Origin: Litoreibacter meonggei
GTDB lineage: Bacteria > Pseudomonadota > Alphaproteobacteria > Rhodobacterales > Rhodobacteraceae
Direction: 5' to 3'
NCBI RefSeq assembly: GCF_003663885.1
Contig: NZ_RCCE01000001.1
Location: 62,001 to 126,000 of the forward strand
DNA: 64,000 bases
Numbering within the stretch: position 1 is the stretch's first letter; the number at the start of each line of letters is the position of its first letter. The position numbers and the translations under genes were made by a program. Shown in pieces: positions 18,287 to 27,133 of the stretch. The notes beneath the pieces were generated by a model. That model was not told the DNA's origin and did no database searches. It was given only the letters and a program-made list of their open reading frames with translations.

Positions 18287-19074
18287 TGCCTGACCGCGCA
18301 CCCACGACACTCGCTGTTGGATTTCCAACGGCTACACCTCACACCCTGACGGGTCGGGTCGAACTTGCCTTGGCGGACGCCTTGCGCTTGCCGACCAGAC
18401 CAGAACGGGCCAGCGGCGTTTTGGATGCGCTGTTCTCCTCCATTGGTGGCCTGCCAGTAACTCGTAATCTAGTAGACCGTTTGGCCACCGGTGCCCGAGC
18501 GTGGTGTCTTACTCGCGCGGCGCTGACCTTCCTGCCGGGCCTGCGTTGGTTTCAAGCCAGCTGCACGTCCTGTGGGGAGGTCTACGATCTGTCTGTCTCT
18601 CTGGCAGACACCCCACGATCTGACATCCCTGTCGCCTTCCCCGTCATTGAAGTCGACACATCTCTTGGCCCGCGCCGTTTCGAAGTGCCCAACGGAGCGA
18701 CGGAACGGGCTTTGGCAGATGCCGCACCAACAGACGCCCCCCGCGTTCTGGCGGCATCGTGCGGGTTGGACAGCGAAGCGTCAGCACAGGCCGCGCTGTT
18801 CAACCCGTCTGATCTGGCGCTGATCGACACCCAGCTTGACGCGGCAACTCCTGATATCCCCGATACGCTGACCAGCACATGCCCGACCTGTGAGGCCGAA
18901 ACCTCGGCCCGCATAGACCCTCTTTCATTCGCCTTTCCAAATGCTGCTGCGTTGGTGCAGCAGATACACGCGTTGGCGACTGCTTATCACTGGAGCGAAG
19001 ACGCGATCCTCGACATGCCTTCAAGCCGCCGCAGGGCCTATGCCAAGCTCATTGCGGAGGGTGGCAGCAGATGA
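18286..19074 (+). CDS. Zinc-ribbon baseplate hub assembly chaperone-like protein
   Basis: A 262-residue protein resembling the T4 gp26-like hub assembly chaperones found next to tube genes in many eCIS loci. It shows two CxxC pairs, C93-x2-C96 (CTSC) and C199-x2-C202 (CPTC), likely one zinc ribbon split by a 100-residue insertion. The C-terminal HALATAYHWSEDAILDMPSS followed by RRRAY is the recognisable family ending (hydrophobic helix, W-S-E, L-x-x-P-x-x-R-R). It overlaps the tube stop and the next start. A structural or assembly role in the baseplate is inferred from position and this ending. Confidence 0.65.
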   Translation: MPDRAPTTLAVGFPTATPHTLTGRVELALADALRLPTRPERASGVLDALFSSIGGLPVTRNLVDRLATGARAWCLTRAALTFLPGLRWFQASCTSCGEVYDLSVSLADTPRSDIPVAFPVIEVDTSLGPRRFEVPNGATERALADAAPTDAPRVLAASCGLDSEASAQAALFNPSDLALIDTQLDAATPDIPDTLTSTCPTCEAETSARIDPLSFAFPNAAALVQQIHALATAYHWSEDAILDMPSSRRRAYAKLIAEGGSR

Positions 19075-20015
19075 GTCTATTGAGCCGCCTTTTGCCCCGC
19101 GCGGGGCATAGCACCACAGCGTTGGCGCTGCCCAAAGGTATCGCCCGCACCGGAGCCATGGATCTCGCGCACCCCCTGCACCGGATGGATGACGAAGACG
19201 CAAAACCGCTGCATCGGGTGGAACAGCAAGACAACGCAGCGAGCCACTCGCCGAGCGAGGTGAGCCCGTCCGCGTCACTGTCGCGTTCTGAAAATGAAGA
19301 AGCGCAGCCCCTGCATCGCGCCAAAGATGACGAAGCTGAGCCAATGAACCGCGCGCCGGAAGAAGAAGCGCAGCCCTGTCGCAGGGCGGAGGACGAAAAC
19401 GCAGCGCAACCGCTCCAGCGCGCGGGGACTGACGACGAGGAGCAAGCGATGCACCGCGCGGAGGTAGAAGACGAAACGCGCGCCCTGGACCGAACGCAGG
19501 CACCGCGCGCAACAGATGACGACTTACAGCCCCTCCGCCGGTCCGAGGAGGAGGCTGCGCAGCCATTGCACCGCTTGGAAGAATACGCGCAACCATTAGC
19601 GCGCCTATCCCCGCCGGATGACCAACAACTTACGGCAGAAAACGGCCCCAAACCCGCGTCACTCTCAAGCACGGATGATCAGCCTCCCGCTATGACCTTG
19701 CGCCGCGAGCCGGTGTTAGGCCCGCCCGTGGCCCCAAACGCGGCTGCCATGACCGAAGCGGGTCCGTTGCCGCAAACGGACACCGCCCCCGCGCAATTCG
19801 AACCGTTTGAGCACCCCTACACAGACGCTGAGCCTAACGCCCCTGCCCGTTTTGATCCCCCCCAACAAAATCCGATTTCGCCAGAGGGACCAGCCAAAGT
19901 GGTGATAGATCAGGTCGATGTGGTCATCCACGAACCCACCCGCGCGTCAGCACCCGCGTCGCCCGTGGCTGACCTCTCCGCAATGGCGCGCCGCCGTTAT
20001 TTGGGGGGCTTCTGA
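19071..20015 (+). CDS. Repeat-rich disordered eCIS protein
   Basis: A 314-residue, very polar protein with no recognised catalytic domain. Residues 33-179 hold about eleven degenerate 10-13-residue units of the form (E/D)-A-Q-P-L-H-R followed by acidic residues. The middle is Pro/Ala-rich and contains LRREPV at 210-215, identical to a hexapeptide just after the HELTH motif of the DUF4157 toxin encoded downstream. The end has a short conserved-looking strand, KVVIDQVDVVIHEP, then a basic RRRYLGGF tail; similar tails occur in small eCIS proteins. It overlaps both neighbours. A linker, tape-measure or cargo-recruiting role is possible but unproven. Confidence 0.6.
   Translation: MSLLSRLLPRAGHSTTALALPKGIARTGAMDLAHPLHRMDDEDAKPLHRVEQQDNAASHSPSEVSPSASLSRSENEEAQPLHRAKDDEAEPMNRAPEEEAQPCRRAEDENAAQPLQRAGTDDEEQAMHRAEVEDETRALDRTQAPRATDDDLQPLRRSEEEAAQPLHRLEEYAQPLARLSPPDDQQLTAENGPKPASLSSTDDQPPAMTLRREPVLGPPVAPNAAAMTEAGPLPQTDTAPAQFEPFEHPYTDAEPNAPARFDPPQQNPISPEGPAKVVIDQVDVVIHEPTRASAPASPVADLSAMARRRYLGGF
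19167..19607 (+). repeat. Degenerate 11-residue coding repeats (PLHR type)
   Basis: About eleven in-frame units of roughly 30-39 bases encode variants of AQPLHR plus an acidic spacer (PLHR, PLQR, PLRR, PMNR, AMHR, ALDR, PLAR). The DNA copies have diverged, so this is an old protein-level repeat rather than a recent DNA expansion. Confidence 0.7.
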
Positions 20016-20016
20016 G

Positions 20017-20976
20017 ATGTCGATTGACGCAAGTTCCATCTCGGTCGCCATGCAAGGATTTGCAGACCATCTGGCGGCGAATTTTACGCAAGATGTGACC
20101 GTAACTGTTGATAACCCGAATGCCGCCGCCGAGCAGGCCAAAGGCTCCGACAAGGCCGTATTGAACGTGTTCTGTTACAGAATCTCGCCCTCCGGCATAC
20201 ACCCGGATCTGTCCCCGAACGAGCCGACATTTGTTCGTGCACATGTGCTGCTGACGGCCTTTTCCAACGCCACAGATGCCAGCGTGAAGGACAAGGATTT
20301 GCGAGTGCTCGGCCATGCCGTGCGCGTTTTGCAGTCGCAGCCGGTAATCCCAACGATCCTCCCCGGCGGCGTCCCGGCACCGGAGAGCAGCCAGTACCGG
20401 CTACAAGCCGTGTTGCAGGCGACCGAGATGGAGGAAATGAACCACATCTGGTCCATTCAGGGCAGCGAGATGTCCTACCGTCTATCCGTGGCTTACGAAC
20501 TGGCTCTCATTCCCGTCGAGCCTTTGGCATATCTGCCACCACCCACACCGGTGGAAAGCGTGGTTCTGGATCTCGGAGCCGACGCCATACCCGACACAGA
20601 GATCGGCCCGATGCCGATCGCCATCACCGCTCCGAACGCGCCCGTGAACTGGCTGCCGTTTTCGATGATCCGCGTAGGCGACGCGTTGTCTTCTGATGTC
20701 TCCGTCGTGTCTGGCACGGCACTGGTGGACCTCGCCATCTCTGGGCCAAGCGGCGAAAGCGTTCAGGTCAAGGTAGCTTGGCAGCGCGCCGACGGCACGC
20801 CTGATACCCAAGTCGATCAGACGGCAGCCACCGCCGCTATCTCGCTGGACCTCGACACGCCAACTGCCGCGGTCACGCTGGATAGCGCCGCTTCAGGCGA
20901 TGTCGCGACGTTGATCATACGACCTGATGGCGCAAACATGCCCGCGGGCAATACAGTTCGGGTGGTGGTCACATGA
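20017..20976 (+). CDS. DUF4255 (Pvc16 N-terminal) cap/terminator protein
   Basis: A 319-residue protein whose first 190 residues are the DUF4255 domain found in Pvc16/Afp16, the protein that terminates tube and sheath growth. Family features are the KAVLNVFCYRISPSGIHPD segment, the HVLLTAFSNATDASVKDKDLRVLGHAVRVLQ helix region, and the NHIWSIQGSEMSYRLSVAYE strand-helix. The remaining 125 residues form an immunoglobulin-like beta domain. A longer frame starts at 19918, but the ATG at 20017 directly after the previous stop is preferred. It overlaps the ATPase gene by four bases. Confidence 0.85.
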   Translation: MSIDASSISVAMQGFADHLAANFTQDVTVTVDNPNAAAEQAKGSDKAVLNVFCYRISPSGIHPDLSPNEPTFVRAHVLLTAFSNATDASVKDKDLRVLGHAVRVLQSQPVIPTILPGGVPAPESSQYRLQAVLQATEMEEMNHIWSIQGSEMSYRLSVAYELALIPVEPLAYLPPPTPVESVVLDLGADAIPDTEIGPMPIAITAPNAPVNWLPFSMIRVGDALSSDVSVVSGTALVDLAISGPSGESVQVKVAWQRADGTPDTQVDQTAATAAISLDLDTPTAAVTLDSAASGDVATLIIRPDGANMPAGNTVRVVVT

Positions 20977-22355
20977 ATATCGAAGCCCCCACTCCAGCGA
21001 ACGAGCTGATGTCAGCCGCCATGGACATTGAATGGGCGCGCATTCACAACCTGTTGTCGCTCGCCGAGGCACTGCGCACCGGAAGTGCGTTGGATGACGG
21101 CTTTGCAGAACGTGTCGCAGCGCTTTCACACAGCGTTGTTGACGCGCGCGCAGCAGGCAGCTGGCAAGGTCTGAGCGCAACAATTTCCAGCGACGTTCTG
21201 GATCAACTCTCACCACAAGACCTTGACCTGATGGCCTTGGCTTTGGCCCCCGTGGCCCGTCCCGCTTTCGCCCCGCGCATCCAGTCCTTGCAACCCCAGC
21301 TTGGCACGCCATGGCCCGGCTTGGCCATTGTCCAAGAGCTGCTGATGCTGGAAACCAGCGACGAGATCGCCGCGCTGATCGCCCGTCTGACCCCCACATC
21401 GCCTTTGGTGGCATCCGGATTGCTGAAAATCGAAGGCACGACACCGTCCCAGACCTTGCGCCCCGGCCCCGTTTTGGTCCGAGCGATGCTGGATCGCGAC
21501 CCTGAACTGTCCCCCCCGCCAGGTGCTGCGCTGGCGATGGCGCGCGGTACATGGGATCAACTGGTCCTGCCCGCCCCAACCCTACGCCAGCTCCGCGAGT
21601 TCGGCGCTTGGGTGGAGCACCGCCACGCCATGACCCGCGACTGGGGCGCACGCGCTGTGCATGGCCCGCTGGCGCTGTTCTCGGGCGCCTCCGGTACTGG
21701 CAAAAGCTTCGCGGCAACCGTGCTGGCAACGGAGTTGGGCGAACGCACCGGTGAGCCTTGGGCGCTGTATAGCCTCGATTTGGGGCGGATCATGTCGAAA
21801 TATGTCGGCGAGACGGAAAAGAACCTCAACGCACTGCTCGACAGTCTGGAGGGCCGTAACGCTATCCTGCAAATTGACGAGGCGGACGGGCTTTTGGGCA
21901 AACGCGGCGAAGTCAGCGACGCCCGTGACCGGTACGCAAACCTTGAGGTCAGCCATATGCTGGCGCGGTTCGAGCGGCATTCCGGTCCCGTGATCCTGAC
22001 CACCAACCTGCGCGCCAACGTGGACCCCGCCTTCTTGCGCCGCTTTCAACTCGTGGTGGATTTCCCAACACCCGACGACGCAGCGCGCGCTGCCTTGTGG
22101 CAGGTGCTTCTGCCCCCCAAAGCGCCGCTCGCGACGCGGGTCGAGCTGGACTCCCTTGGCGCTGCGGTGCGCTTGTCCGGTGGCTCCATCGCCAATGCGG
22201 CGACCTATGCCGCCGTGTTGGCCTATGCAGACAACGGCACGATCGACCTGCCACATATCGCCCGTGCGATCTGGGCAGAGCTGACCAAGGACACGCGGCA
22301 AGTCCGCCCGTCGGAAATCGGATATCTTGCTGAATTTCTGGAGGTTACGTCATGA
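20973..22355 (+). CDS. eCIS AAA+ ATPase (Afp15/Pvc15-like)
   Basis: A 460-residue protein with an all-helical N-terminal part of about 200 residues and a C-terminal AAA+ domain. Walker A is SGASGTGKS at residues 237-245, Walker B is LQIDEAD with D302-E303, and an arginine-finger region FLRRFQ follows. This ATPase is a near-universal eCIS marker; in Photorhabdus and Serratia systems it is needed for effector loading or particle assembly but is not in the particle. It overlaps both neighbouring genes by four bases (ATGA). It is not a ClpV, as it lacks the second AAA domain. Confidence 0.92.
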   Translation: MNIEAPTPANELMSAAMDIEWARIHNLLSLAEALRTGSALDDGFAERVAALSHSVVDARAAGSWQGLSATISSDVLDQLSPQDLDLMALALAPVARPAFAPRIQSLQPQLGTPWPGLAIVQELLMLETSDEIAALIARLTPTSPLVASGLLKIEGTTPSQTLRPGPVLVRAMLDRDPELSPPPGAALAMARGTWDQLVLPAPTLRQLREFGAWVEHRHAMTRDWGARAVHGPLALFSGASGTGKSFAATVLATELGERTGEPWALYSLDLGRIMSKYVGETEKNLNALLDSLEGRNAILQIDEADGLLGKRGEVSDARDRYANLEVSHMLARFERHSGPVILTTNLRANVDPAFLRRFQLVVDFPTPDDAARAALWQVLLPPKAPLATRVELDSLGAAVRLSGGSIANAATYAAVLAYADNGTIDLPHIARAIWAELTKDTRQVRPSEIGYLAEFLEVTS

Positions 22356-22564
22356 AGCTAAAGCGCCTCACCGTGAAACTTCCCGCCTCGATGGCTGCAA
22401 CCGCGTCCCATGACGCCCGCGCCATTGCCGAAGCCGTGGGCCAAGCCTTGGCCAAGGGCGCGCAACCCGATGGCCCGATCACAATCCCAAGCCACAGGCA
22501 ACGCGGCGCGGTTCTGGCCAGCCAAGTCACCTCCAGTCTGAAAGGCGGGCGCAATGGCGGTTGA
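22352..22564 (+). CDS. Small eCIS protein, function unknown
   Basis: A 70-residue protein overlapping the ATPase gene by four bases and the next gene by eleven, so it is genuinely part of the operon. The first twelve residues, MKLKRLTVKLPA, form a likely strand; the middle is an Ala-rich helix and the end is basic and glycine-rich. Many eCIS loci carry a short protein of this kind (such as DUF5908) beside the baseplate genes, but no family can be assigned from sequence alone. Confidence 0.55.
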   Translation: MKLKRLTVKLPASMAATASHDARAIAEAVGQALAKGAQPDGPITIPSHRQRGAVLASQVTSSLKGGRNGG

Positions 22565-23183
22565 AACCAAAGGCATGCTGTTCGAATACGGGCTGACGAT
22601 CCCGCCGCTGGCGCTGATCTTCAAGTTCAACCCGCAAGAAATCAGCCGTTCGCGCACCGTTACCGTCAAAACCGGCGATGCGCCGGGGTCGCGCGGTGGC
22701 TATGACTTCCTGTCACCGCTGGAAACCTCCCGCGTCGCGCAAGGCGTTGAAATGCAGGCGGAAAGCTTCTCCGTCACCATCCTGCTGGACGCCACCGACG
22801 CGCTGAATGACGGGGACGCAATCGCCAAGACCTTTGGCGTACAGCCGCAGATCGACACGCTGCGGTCGATGGCGGAGCCCAAGGCGCAAGGCCCCGGTGG
22901 CGTGAAAGTGCTGGCCTCGCTCGGCCTGTCCGGCGCGCGGGCGTTCGAGCGGGATGAAACCGCCTCCGTGCTGGTCTTTGCGTGGGGGATGCAGCTGCTT
23001 CCGGTGTTCCTGACAGGCGTGACCCAGAAAGAGACGATGCACCTGCCCAACCTGATGCCCTACCGCGCCGAAATAGGGCTGACGATGCAAGTGATCGAAA
23101 GCGCCAACCCTTTTTTCCTTGCCGACAAGGTGCGCCAAACCATTGGCACAGGGCTGAACCTCGTATCCGGATTGGGGGCCTAG
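22554..23183 (+). CDS. CIS tube-base protein (CIS_tube N-terminal domain family)
   Basis: A 209-residue protein resembling the N-terminal domain of Afp7/Pvc7, the tube-like ring that joins tube to hub. The family hallmark is the LIFKFNPQEISRSRTVTVK segment near residues 19-37 and the later FSVTILLDATD strand. In many systems this domain is fused to a LysM module; here the LysM part is a separate gene starting four bases downstream. It overlaps the small gene before it by eleven bases. Confidence 0.75.
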   Translation: MAVETKGMLFEYGLTIPPLALIFKFNPQEISRSRTVTVKTGDAPGSRGGYDFLSPLETSRVAQGVEMQAESFSVTILLDATDALNDGDAIAKTFGVQPQIDTLRSMAEPKAQGPGGVKVLASLGLSGARAFERDETASVLVFAWGMQLLPVFLTGVTQKETMHLPNLMPYRAEIGLTMQVIESANPFFLADKVRQTIGTGLNLVSGLGA

Positions 23184-23187
23184 CGCG

Positions 23188-23523
23188 ATGGCATTTTTCA
23201 AAGGCAGCTACTACGAAACCACCGCCCTTTTCGAGCCACCCGAAGACGGCACCCGCGGCTTTCGCGGCGTGCGAGGCCGCGCAATAGCGAACCCCGAAGC
23301 AGTGCTGGAGCATAGCGTCGCCGTAGGAGATCGCCTCGACCAGATGGCGCAGAATTACTACGCAAATCCAAGGGATTGGCGACGGTTAGCCGATTGCAAT
23401 GCGGAAATGATGTTTCCCGAGGATATGGTCTACGGGCCGGACGGCCACCCCGACAAGCCCGAAGTCGCCGCCAAAAAACTCGGCACCACGCTGCTTGTCC
23501 CGCGTCGGCGGGAGGTGCGCTGA
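23188..23523 (+). CDS. LysM-like baseplate protein
   Basis: A 111-residue protein with a LysM-type fold: VLEHSVAVGDRLDQMAQNYY then PRDWRRLADCN and a final TTLLVPRRREVR, the usual order of a LysM that contacts baseplate partners rather than peptidoglycan. It corresponds to the C-terminal part of Afp7/Pvc7 or to T4 gp53. Its stop overlaps the start of the hub gene (TGATG). The residues before the LysM (1-35) are polar and may be disordered. Confidence 0.75.
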   Translation: MAFFKGSYYETTALFEPPEDGTRGFRGVRGRAIANPEAVLEHSVAVGDRLDQMAQNYYANPRDWRRLADCNAEMMFPEDMVYGPDGHPDKPEVAAKKLGTTLLVPRRREVR

Positions 23524-24692
23524 TGGGCTTGCTCGATCAACTCCTTGACCCCGGTTTCCGGCAGGCCGCATCGGTAGAAATACTGGTAGGCTCCGCCAAG
23601 ACGGATATCGGCTCGCTCGCCGCACTTGTCTCCTCCATCGAGGTCCGTGCCGCGCGCATGGAGGCCGCCAGTGCGACGATCACCATCGACGACCGCCGCG
23701 ACACCAATGGCGACTACATGGCCGCCGATGCGGGGTTGTTTGCGCGGTGGGAAACCATTGTCATCAACGCTGATTTCCAGCCCCATATCGACGAAGTGTT
23801 TCGCGGCTACATCATGGAGTTGAAGCCCAGCTACCCGCAAAATGGCGGCGAGGCGAAACTGGTGATCGAGTGTCTGGATGATAGCGCGGCGCTGTCACGC
23901 GAACATCAACGCAAGGTGTGGGGCGACGAGACCGCCCCCATGACCGACCGCGCGATTGTGGAAGAGTTAATCAAACCCCTGCCCCTGAAGCTTCTCGACG
24001 GGCCGGACGGGGCAAGCGCACGCGCGCTTACGCAGGATTCCACCCCGATTGCCTTGCTGCAAGACCGCGCCAAGGCCAACGGGTTCGAGATGATCTTCGA
24101 GCGGGGCGAAGTTTATTTCGGCCCCAAACGGCTGGAGGCTGACCCGCAAGCGCCGATCATGGTCTATGCGGGCAGCGCCACGAATTGCCTGAACTTCGCG
24201 GTGTCCGACGAGGCCAACAAACCTGATGTCGTGGCATGGGAAAAGGCCCCCGCAACGGACGGCGCGGAGGCCGTAACAGGCGAGGCCGTGGCCGACCTGC
24301 CCTTGCTGGGCAAATACCCCGCCGCATCGGAGGGCGCAGGGCTGGGAACCCCCGCCATTGCCCGCATCAAGGGCGAAGGCGACGAAACCGTCGACGAGAT
24401 CGAAGCCCGCGCCCAAGGCATGGTCAACGAGGCCAGCTTTCGCATCAAAGCCAATGGTGAGTTGGACGGCACGCTTTACGGCCATGTCCTGCGGGTCGGC
24501 GGCACGGTGACCGTCGACGGCGTGGGGTCGCGCAATGGCGGCGTTTATTACGTGGATACGGTGACGCACCAGTTCTCCCCCGACTTCTACCGCCAGCAAT
24601 TTCAACTGATCCGCAACGCCGTGGGTGAAACCGAAGCCGTGGGCACAGCACCGCTATCGCCAGTTCTGTCCGCCATCCAAAACCTGTTCTGA
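23523..24692 (+). CDS. Phage late control D-like baseplate hub protein
   Basis: A 389-residue homologue of gpD/T4 gp27 and the N-terminal half of VgrG, forming the trimeric hub at the tube tip. Visible features are the first-domain GSLAALVSSIEVRAARMEAA, the ALTQDSTPIALLQDRAKANG segment typical of gpD, and the C-terminal GGVYYVDTVTHQFSPDFYRQ. A longer frame starts at 23376, but the ATG at 23523 overlapping the previous stop is chosen. It should sit on the spike protein encoded next. Confidence 0.88.
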   Translation: MGLLDQLLDPGFRQAASVEILVGSAKTDIGSLAALVSSIEVRAARMEAASATITIDDRRDTNGDYMAADAGLFARWETIVINADFQPHIDEVFRGYIMELKPSYPQNGGEAKLVIECLDDSAALSREHQRKVWGDETAPMTDRAIVEELIKPLPLKLLDGPDGASARALTQDSTPIALLQDRAKANGFEMIFERGEVYFGPKRLEADPQAPIMVYAGSATNCLNFAVSDEANKPDVVAWEKAPATDGAEAVTGEAVADLPLLGKYPAASEGAGLGTPAIARIKGEGDETVDEIEARAQGMVNEASFRIKANGELDGTLYGHVLRVGGTVTVDGVGSRNGGVYYVDTVTHQFSPDFYRQQFQLIRNAVGETEAVGTAPLSPVLSAIQNLF

Positions 24693-24702
24693 GGAGGCCG
24701 CA

Positions 24703-25527
24703 ATGTCCGAAATCTTCCAAGCCCTCGAGAGCACGATCCGCAAGCAACAGCGCAGCTACTTCGGCAAGTACCGCGCTTTTGTGGCCGATGTGGAAGACCC
24801 CGATCTGCGCGGCCGCTGCAAGCTGGTGATCCCGTCCGTTCTGGGCACCGAGACGTCGGACTGGGCCTTGCCGGTTGTCCCGTATGGTGGCGGCGAAGGG
24901 TTCGGGATGCTCGCCGTGCCGCCAGTGGGATCGCAGGTCGTGGCGGAGTTTTTGGAAGGCGACGCCGCCAGCCCGATGTGGACCGGCACGTTCTGGCGGA
25001 CAGGCGGCGAAGTGCCCGAGGAATATACCGACCAAGCGGTAAAGCTGATCAAGACTGAAAGCGGACATGTGCTGTCGCTCGACGACACTGACGGCACCGA
25101 GGTGTTAACCCTGAAATCCGCCGCTGATGCCTCGATGGTATTGGATCAGGACGGCTCCATGATCCTCACCGATGCGGCGGGTGCGACGGTGACACTGGAC
25201 GCGGCGGGCGGTGAGTTGACGGTCGCCGATGGCAACGGGAACGAGCTGGTCATGACCTCCTCCGGCATCACCTGCACGGATGCGAATGGCAATGAAATCA
25301 GCATGTCAGGCAGCGGAGTTGAAGTGAAATCCTCCGCCACTGTGAATATCGAAGGTTCCATGGTGACGGTCGCCGGATCGGGCGGGGAGCCTTTGATCAA
25401 AGGCTCCACCTTCTTGTCGTTGTTCAACGCACACACCCATAACGCGACCTCGATCGGCGCACCGACCTCGCCACCGCTGGTCCCGCTCACTCCGTCTGTT
25501 TTAACCACGAAAAGCACGGCAAGCTGA
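24703..25527 (+). CDS. Baseplate assembly protein V / spike protein
   Basis: A 274-residue gpV/T4 gp5-type spike. The N-terminal 110 residues are the OB-fold domain (YRAFVADVEDPDLRGRCKL, then PPVGSQVVAEFLEGD). From about residue 125 short repeating strands rich in DANG/DAAG suggest a trimeric beta-helical needle, ending in the NAHTHNATSIGAPTSPP region common to gpV spikes. The ATG at 24703 with GAGGAGG ahead is chosen over a longer frame from 24625. No separate PAAR tip protein is seen. Confidence 0.87.
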   Translation: MSEIFQALESTIRKQQRSYFGKYRAFVADVEDPDLRGRCKLVIPSVLGTETSDWALPVVPYGGGEGFGMLAVPPVGSQVVAEFLEGDAASPMWTGTFWRTGGEVPEEYTDQAVKLIKTESGHVLSLDDTDGTEVLTLKSAADASMVLDQDGSMILTDAAGATVTLDAAGGELTVADGNGNELVMTSSGITCTDANGNEISMSGSGVEVKSSATVNIEGSMVTVAGSGGEPLIKGSTFLSLFNAHTHNATSIGAPTSPPLVPLTPSVLTTKSTAS

Positions 25528-25925
25528 TGTCCCAATATGAAAGCACCCTACCGCGTGTCGGCTACATGGCCTTCCCCTTCCGCATGACGGAAAACGGGGC
25601 CGCACAGGTCGCGCGGTTCGACCATATCCGCCAGCAGGTGGAGCAGGTTCTGTTCACCTCGCCGGGCGAGCGGGTGTTCCGCCCCGAATACGGCTTTGGC
25701 GCGCGCCAGCATGTGTTCGAGCCGAACGCCGTTGGCTTGTGGGAACTCGCGCAAAACCGCCTTTACGGCGCGTTGTCGGAAGCATTGGCAGGTGAGGTCG
25801 ACCCGAAAACCATCCGCGTCGATATCGGCGCGCCACCGGACCAGCCCGAGGTGTTGATGGTCCAGATCAGCTACACCATTGCGGCGCTTGCCCGCGAAGA
25901 AACCCATAGATTTGAGGTGACGTGA
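25527..25925 (+). CDS. GPW/gp25-family baseplate wedge protein
   Basis: A 132-residue member of the gp25 family, which nucleates the sheath on the baseplate. The EPR-like core is visible in LFTSPGERVFRPEYGFGARQ near residues 40-60 (R-P-E-Y-G-F-G). It overlaps the spike gene stop and the next start. Length and position match Afp9/Pvc9. Confidence 0.9.
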   Translation: MSQYESTLPRVGYMAFPFRMTENGAAQVARFDHIRQQVEQVLFTSPGERVFRPEYGFGARQHVFEPNAVGLWELAQNRLYGALSEALAGEVDPKTIRVDIGAPPDQPEVLMVQISYTIAALAREETHRFEVT

Positions 25926-27133
25926 TGGCGGAGCTTGCCGCAGCCAAACTGATTTTCGACGGGACCTGCCCCGATTGCGGAACCCGCGAACAGGTGTTGC
26001 CACTGCCCATTCCGGACGTCGAGGACGATTTCGACTGGAAAGTCCGCGACTATGACAGCTTCCGGCTGTTCATGATGCAGGAACTCGCCTCACGCTACCC
26101 CGACCGCCGCCGCTGGACCCCTGCCGATATGGAGGTCGTACTGGTGGAAGTCCTGTCCGCCGCATTGGACCGCGCCTCCCACGCATTGGACCGCGTGCAG
26201 GCCGAGCGGTTTTTGGACACCGCCCGCCGCCCCGGCTCTGTGCGCAGGTTGCTGGCGATGATCGGCTGGCAACCCGATGACGCCGAACTGGCAGAAGCAC
26301 ATCGCCTTTACCGCCCCGCGAACGCCGAACCTACCGACGCGCAAGCGCTGGAGCAATACTGGCTGCGGGTGCCGTCCGCGATGGAGCGCGCCCGTCAAGA
26401 CGGTCCCAGCCAGATCGCAGCACAACACCGGATGGTCACCTTGGACGACCACAGCGCGACCGTGCAAAGCCACCCGCTGGTGGCACTGGCACAGGCACGG
26501 CTGGTGTGGTCGGGGGCGTGGAACTCGATCCTGATCGCCACCTTGCTGGAGGACGATCTGCCGATGGATGCGCCCCTGCATGACGGGGCTGCGACCGCAC
26601 CCCGCCCCAACCGCCTGCGTGCGGAGCTTTGGGAGCAGATCGTGGCGTTCCACTCCAACCGCAATCTGGCCCTGCCACCTATCGGGCCAAAGCTGACGGG
26701 CCGTGCCATCCTGCGCGTATTGATCGACGCCTACCGGATGATTGGCTCCGAGGTGTTCTTGGAACCCGCCCGCGCAGCGCCGATCAACATCACGCTGTCC
26801 GTGCGCGCAAAACCCGGCTTCTTCCGCTCCGAGTTGCGCCAAGCGGTGGCCGAAGTGTTTACCTCCGACCAAGGCGGCTTCTTCGAGCCGGGCCGCATGG
26901 GGTTTGGCGAGGCGCTTTATGCCTCCGACATCATCGAGGTCGCGATGCAGATCGAAGGCGTGGCGGTGGCGTGCCTGAACCGCTTCCGCCGTGTCGGGCG
27001 CAGCTTCGAGGATCGCAGCGCCGAAGGCTTCATCGCCGTCGATCCCGACACCTACGTCCTGTGTGCCAGCGACGCACATGCCCCAGAACGCGGTGCGTTC
27101 CGCATCACCGTCCAAGGAGGGGAAACCGGATGA
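25925..27133 (+). CDS. Baseplate J-like wedge protein (first)
   Basis: A 402-residue wedge protein of the J/gp6 family, equivalent to Afp11. An N-terminal CPDCG pair and DFDWKVRDYDSFRLFMMQEL precede a helical region, and the C-terminal PINITLSVRAKPGFFRSELRQ to VACLNRFRR segment is the J-like beta/helix domain. A GTG at 25922 is also in frame, but the ATG at 25925 overlapping the gp25 stop is preferred. It overlaps the second wedge gene by four bases. Together the two build the baseplate ring. Confidence 0.82.
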   Translation: MAELAAAKLIFDGTCPDCGTREQVLPLPIPDVEDDFDWKVRDYDSFRLFMMQELASRYPDRRRWTPADMEVVLVEVLSAALDRASHALDRVQAERFLDTARRPGSVRRLLAMIGWQPDDAELAEAHRLYRPANAEPTDAQALEQYWLRVPSAMERARQDGPSQIAAQHRMVTLDDHSATVQSHPLVALAQARLVWSGAWNSILIATLLEDDLPMDAPLHDGAATAPRPNRLRAELWEQIVAFHSNRNLALPPIGPKLTGRAILRVLIDAYRMIGSEVFLEPARAAPINITLSVRAKPGFFRSELRQAVAEVFTSDQGGFFEPGRMGFGEALYASDIIEVAMQIEGVAVACLNRFRRVGRSFEDRSAEGFIAVDPDTYVLCASDAHAPERGAFRITVQGGETG

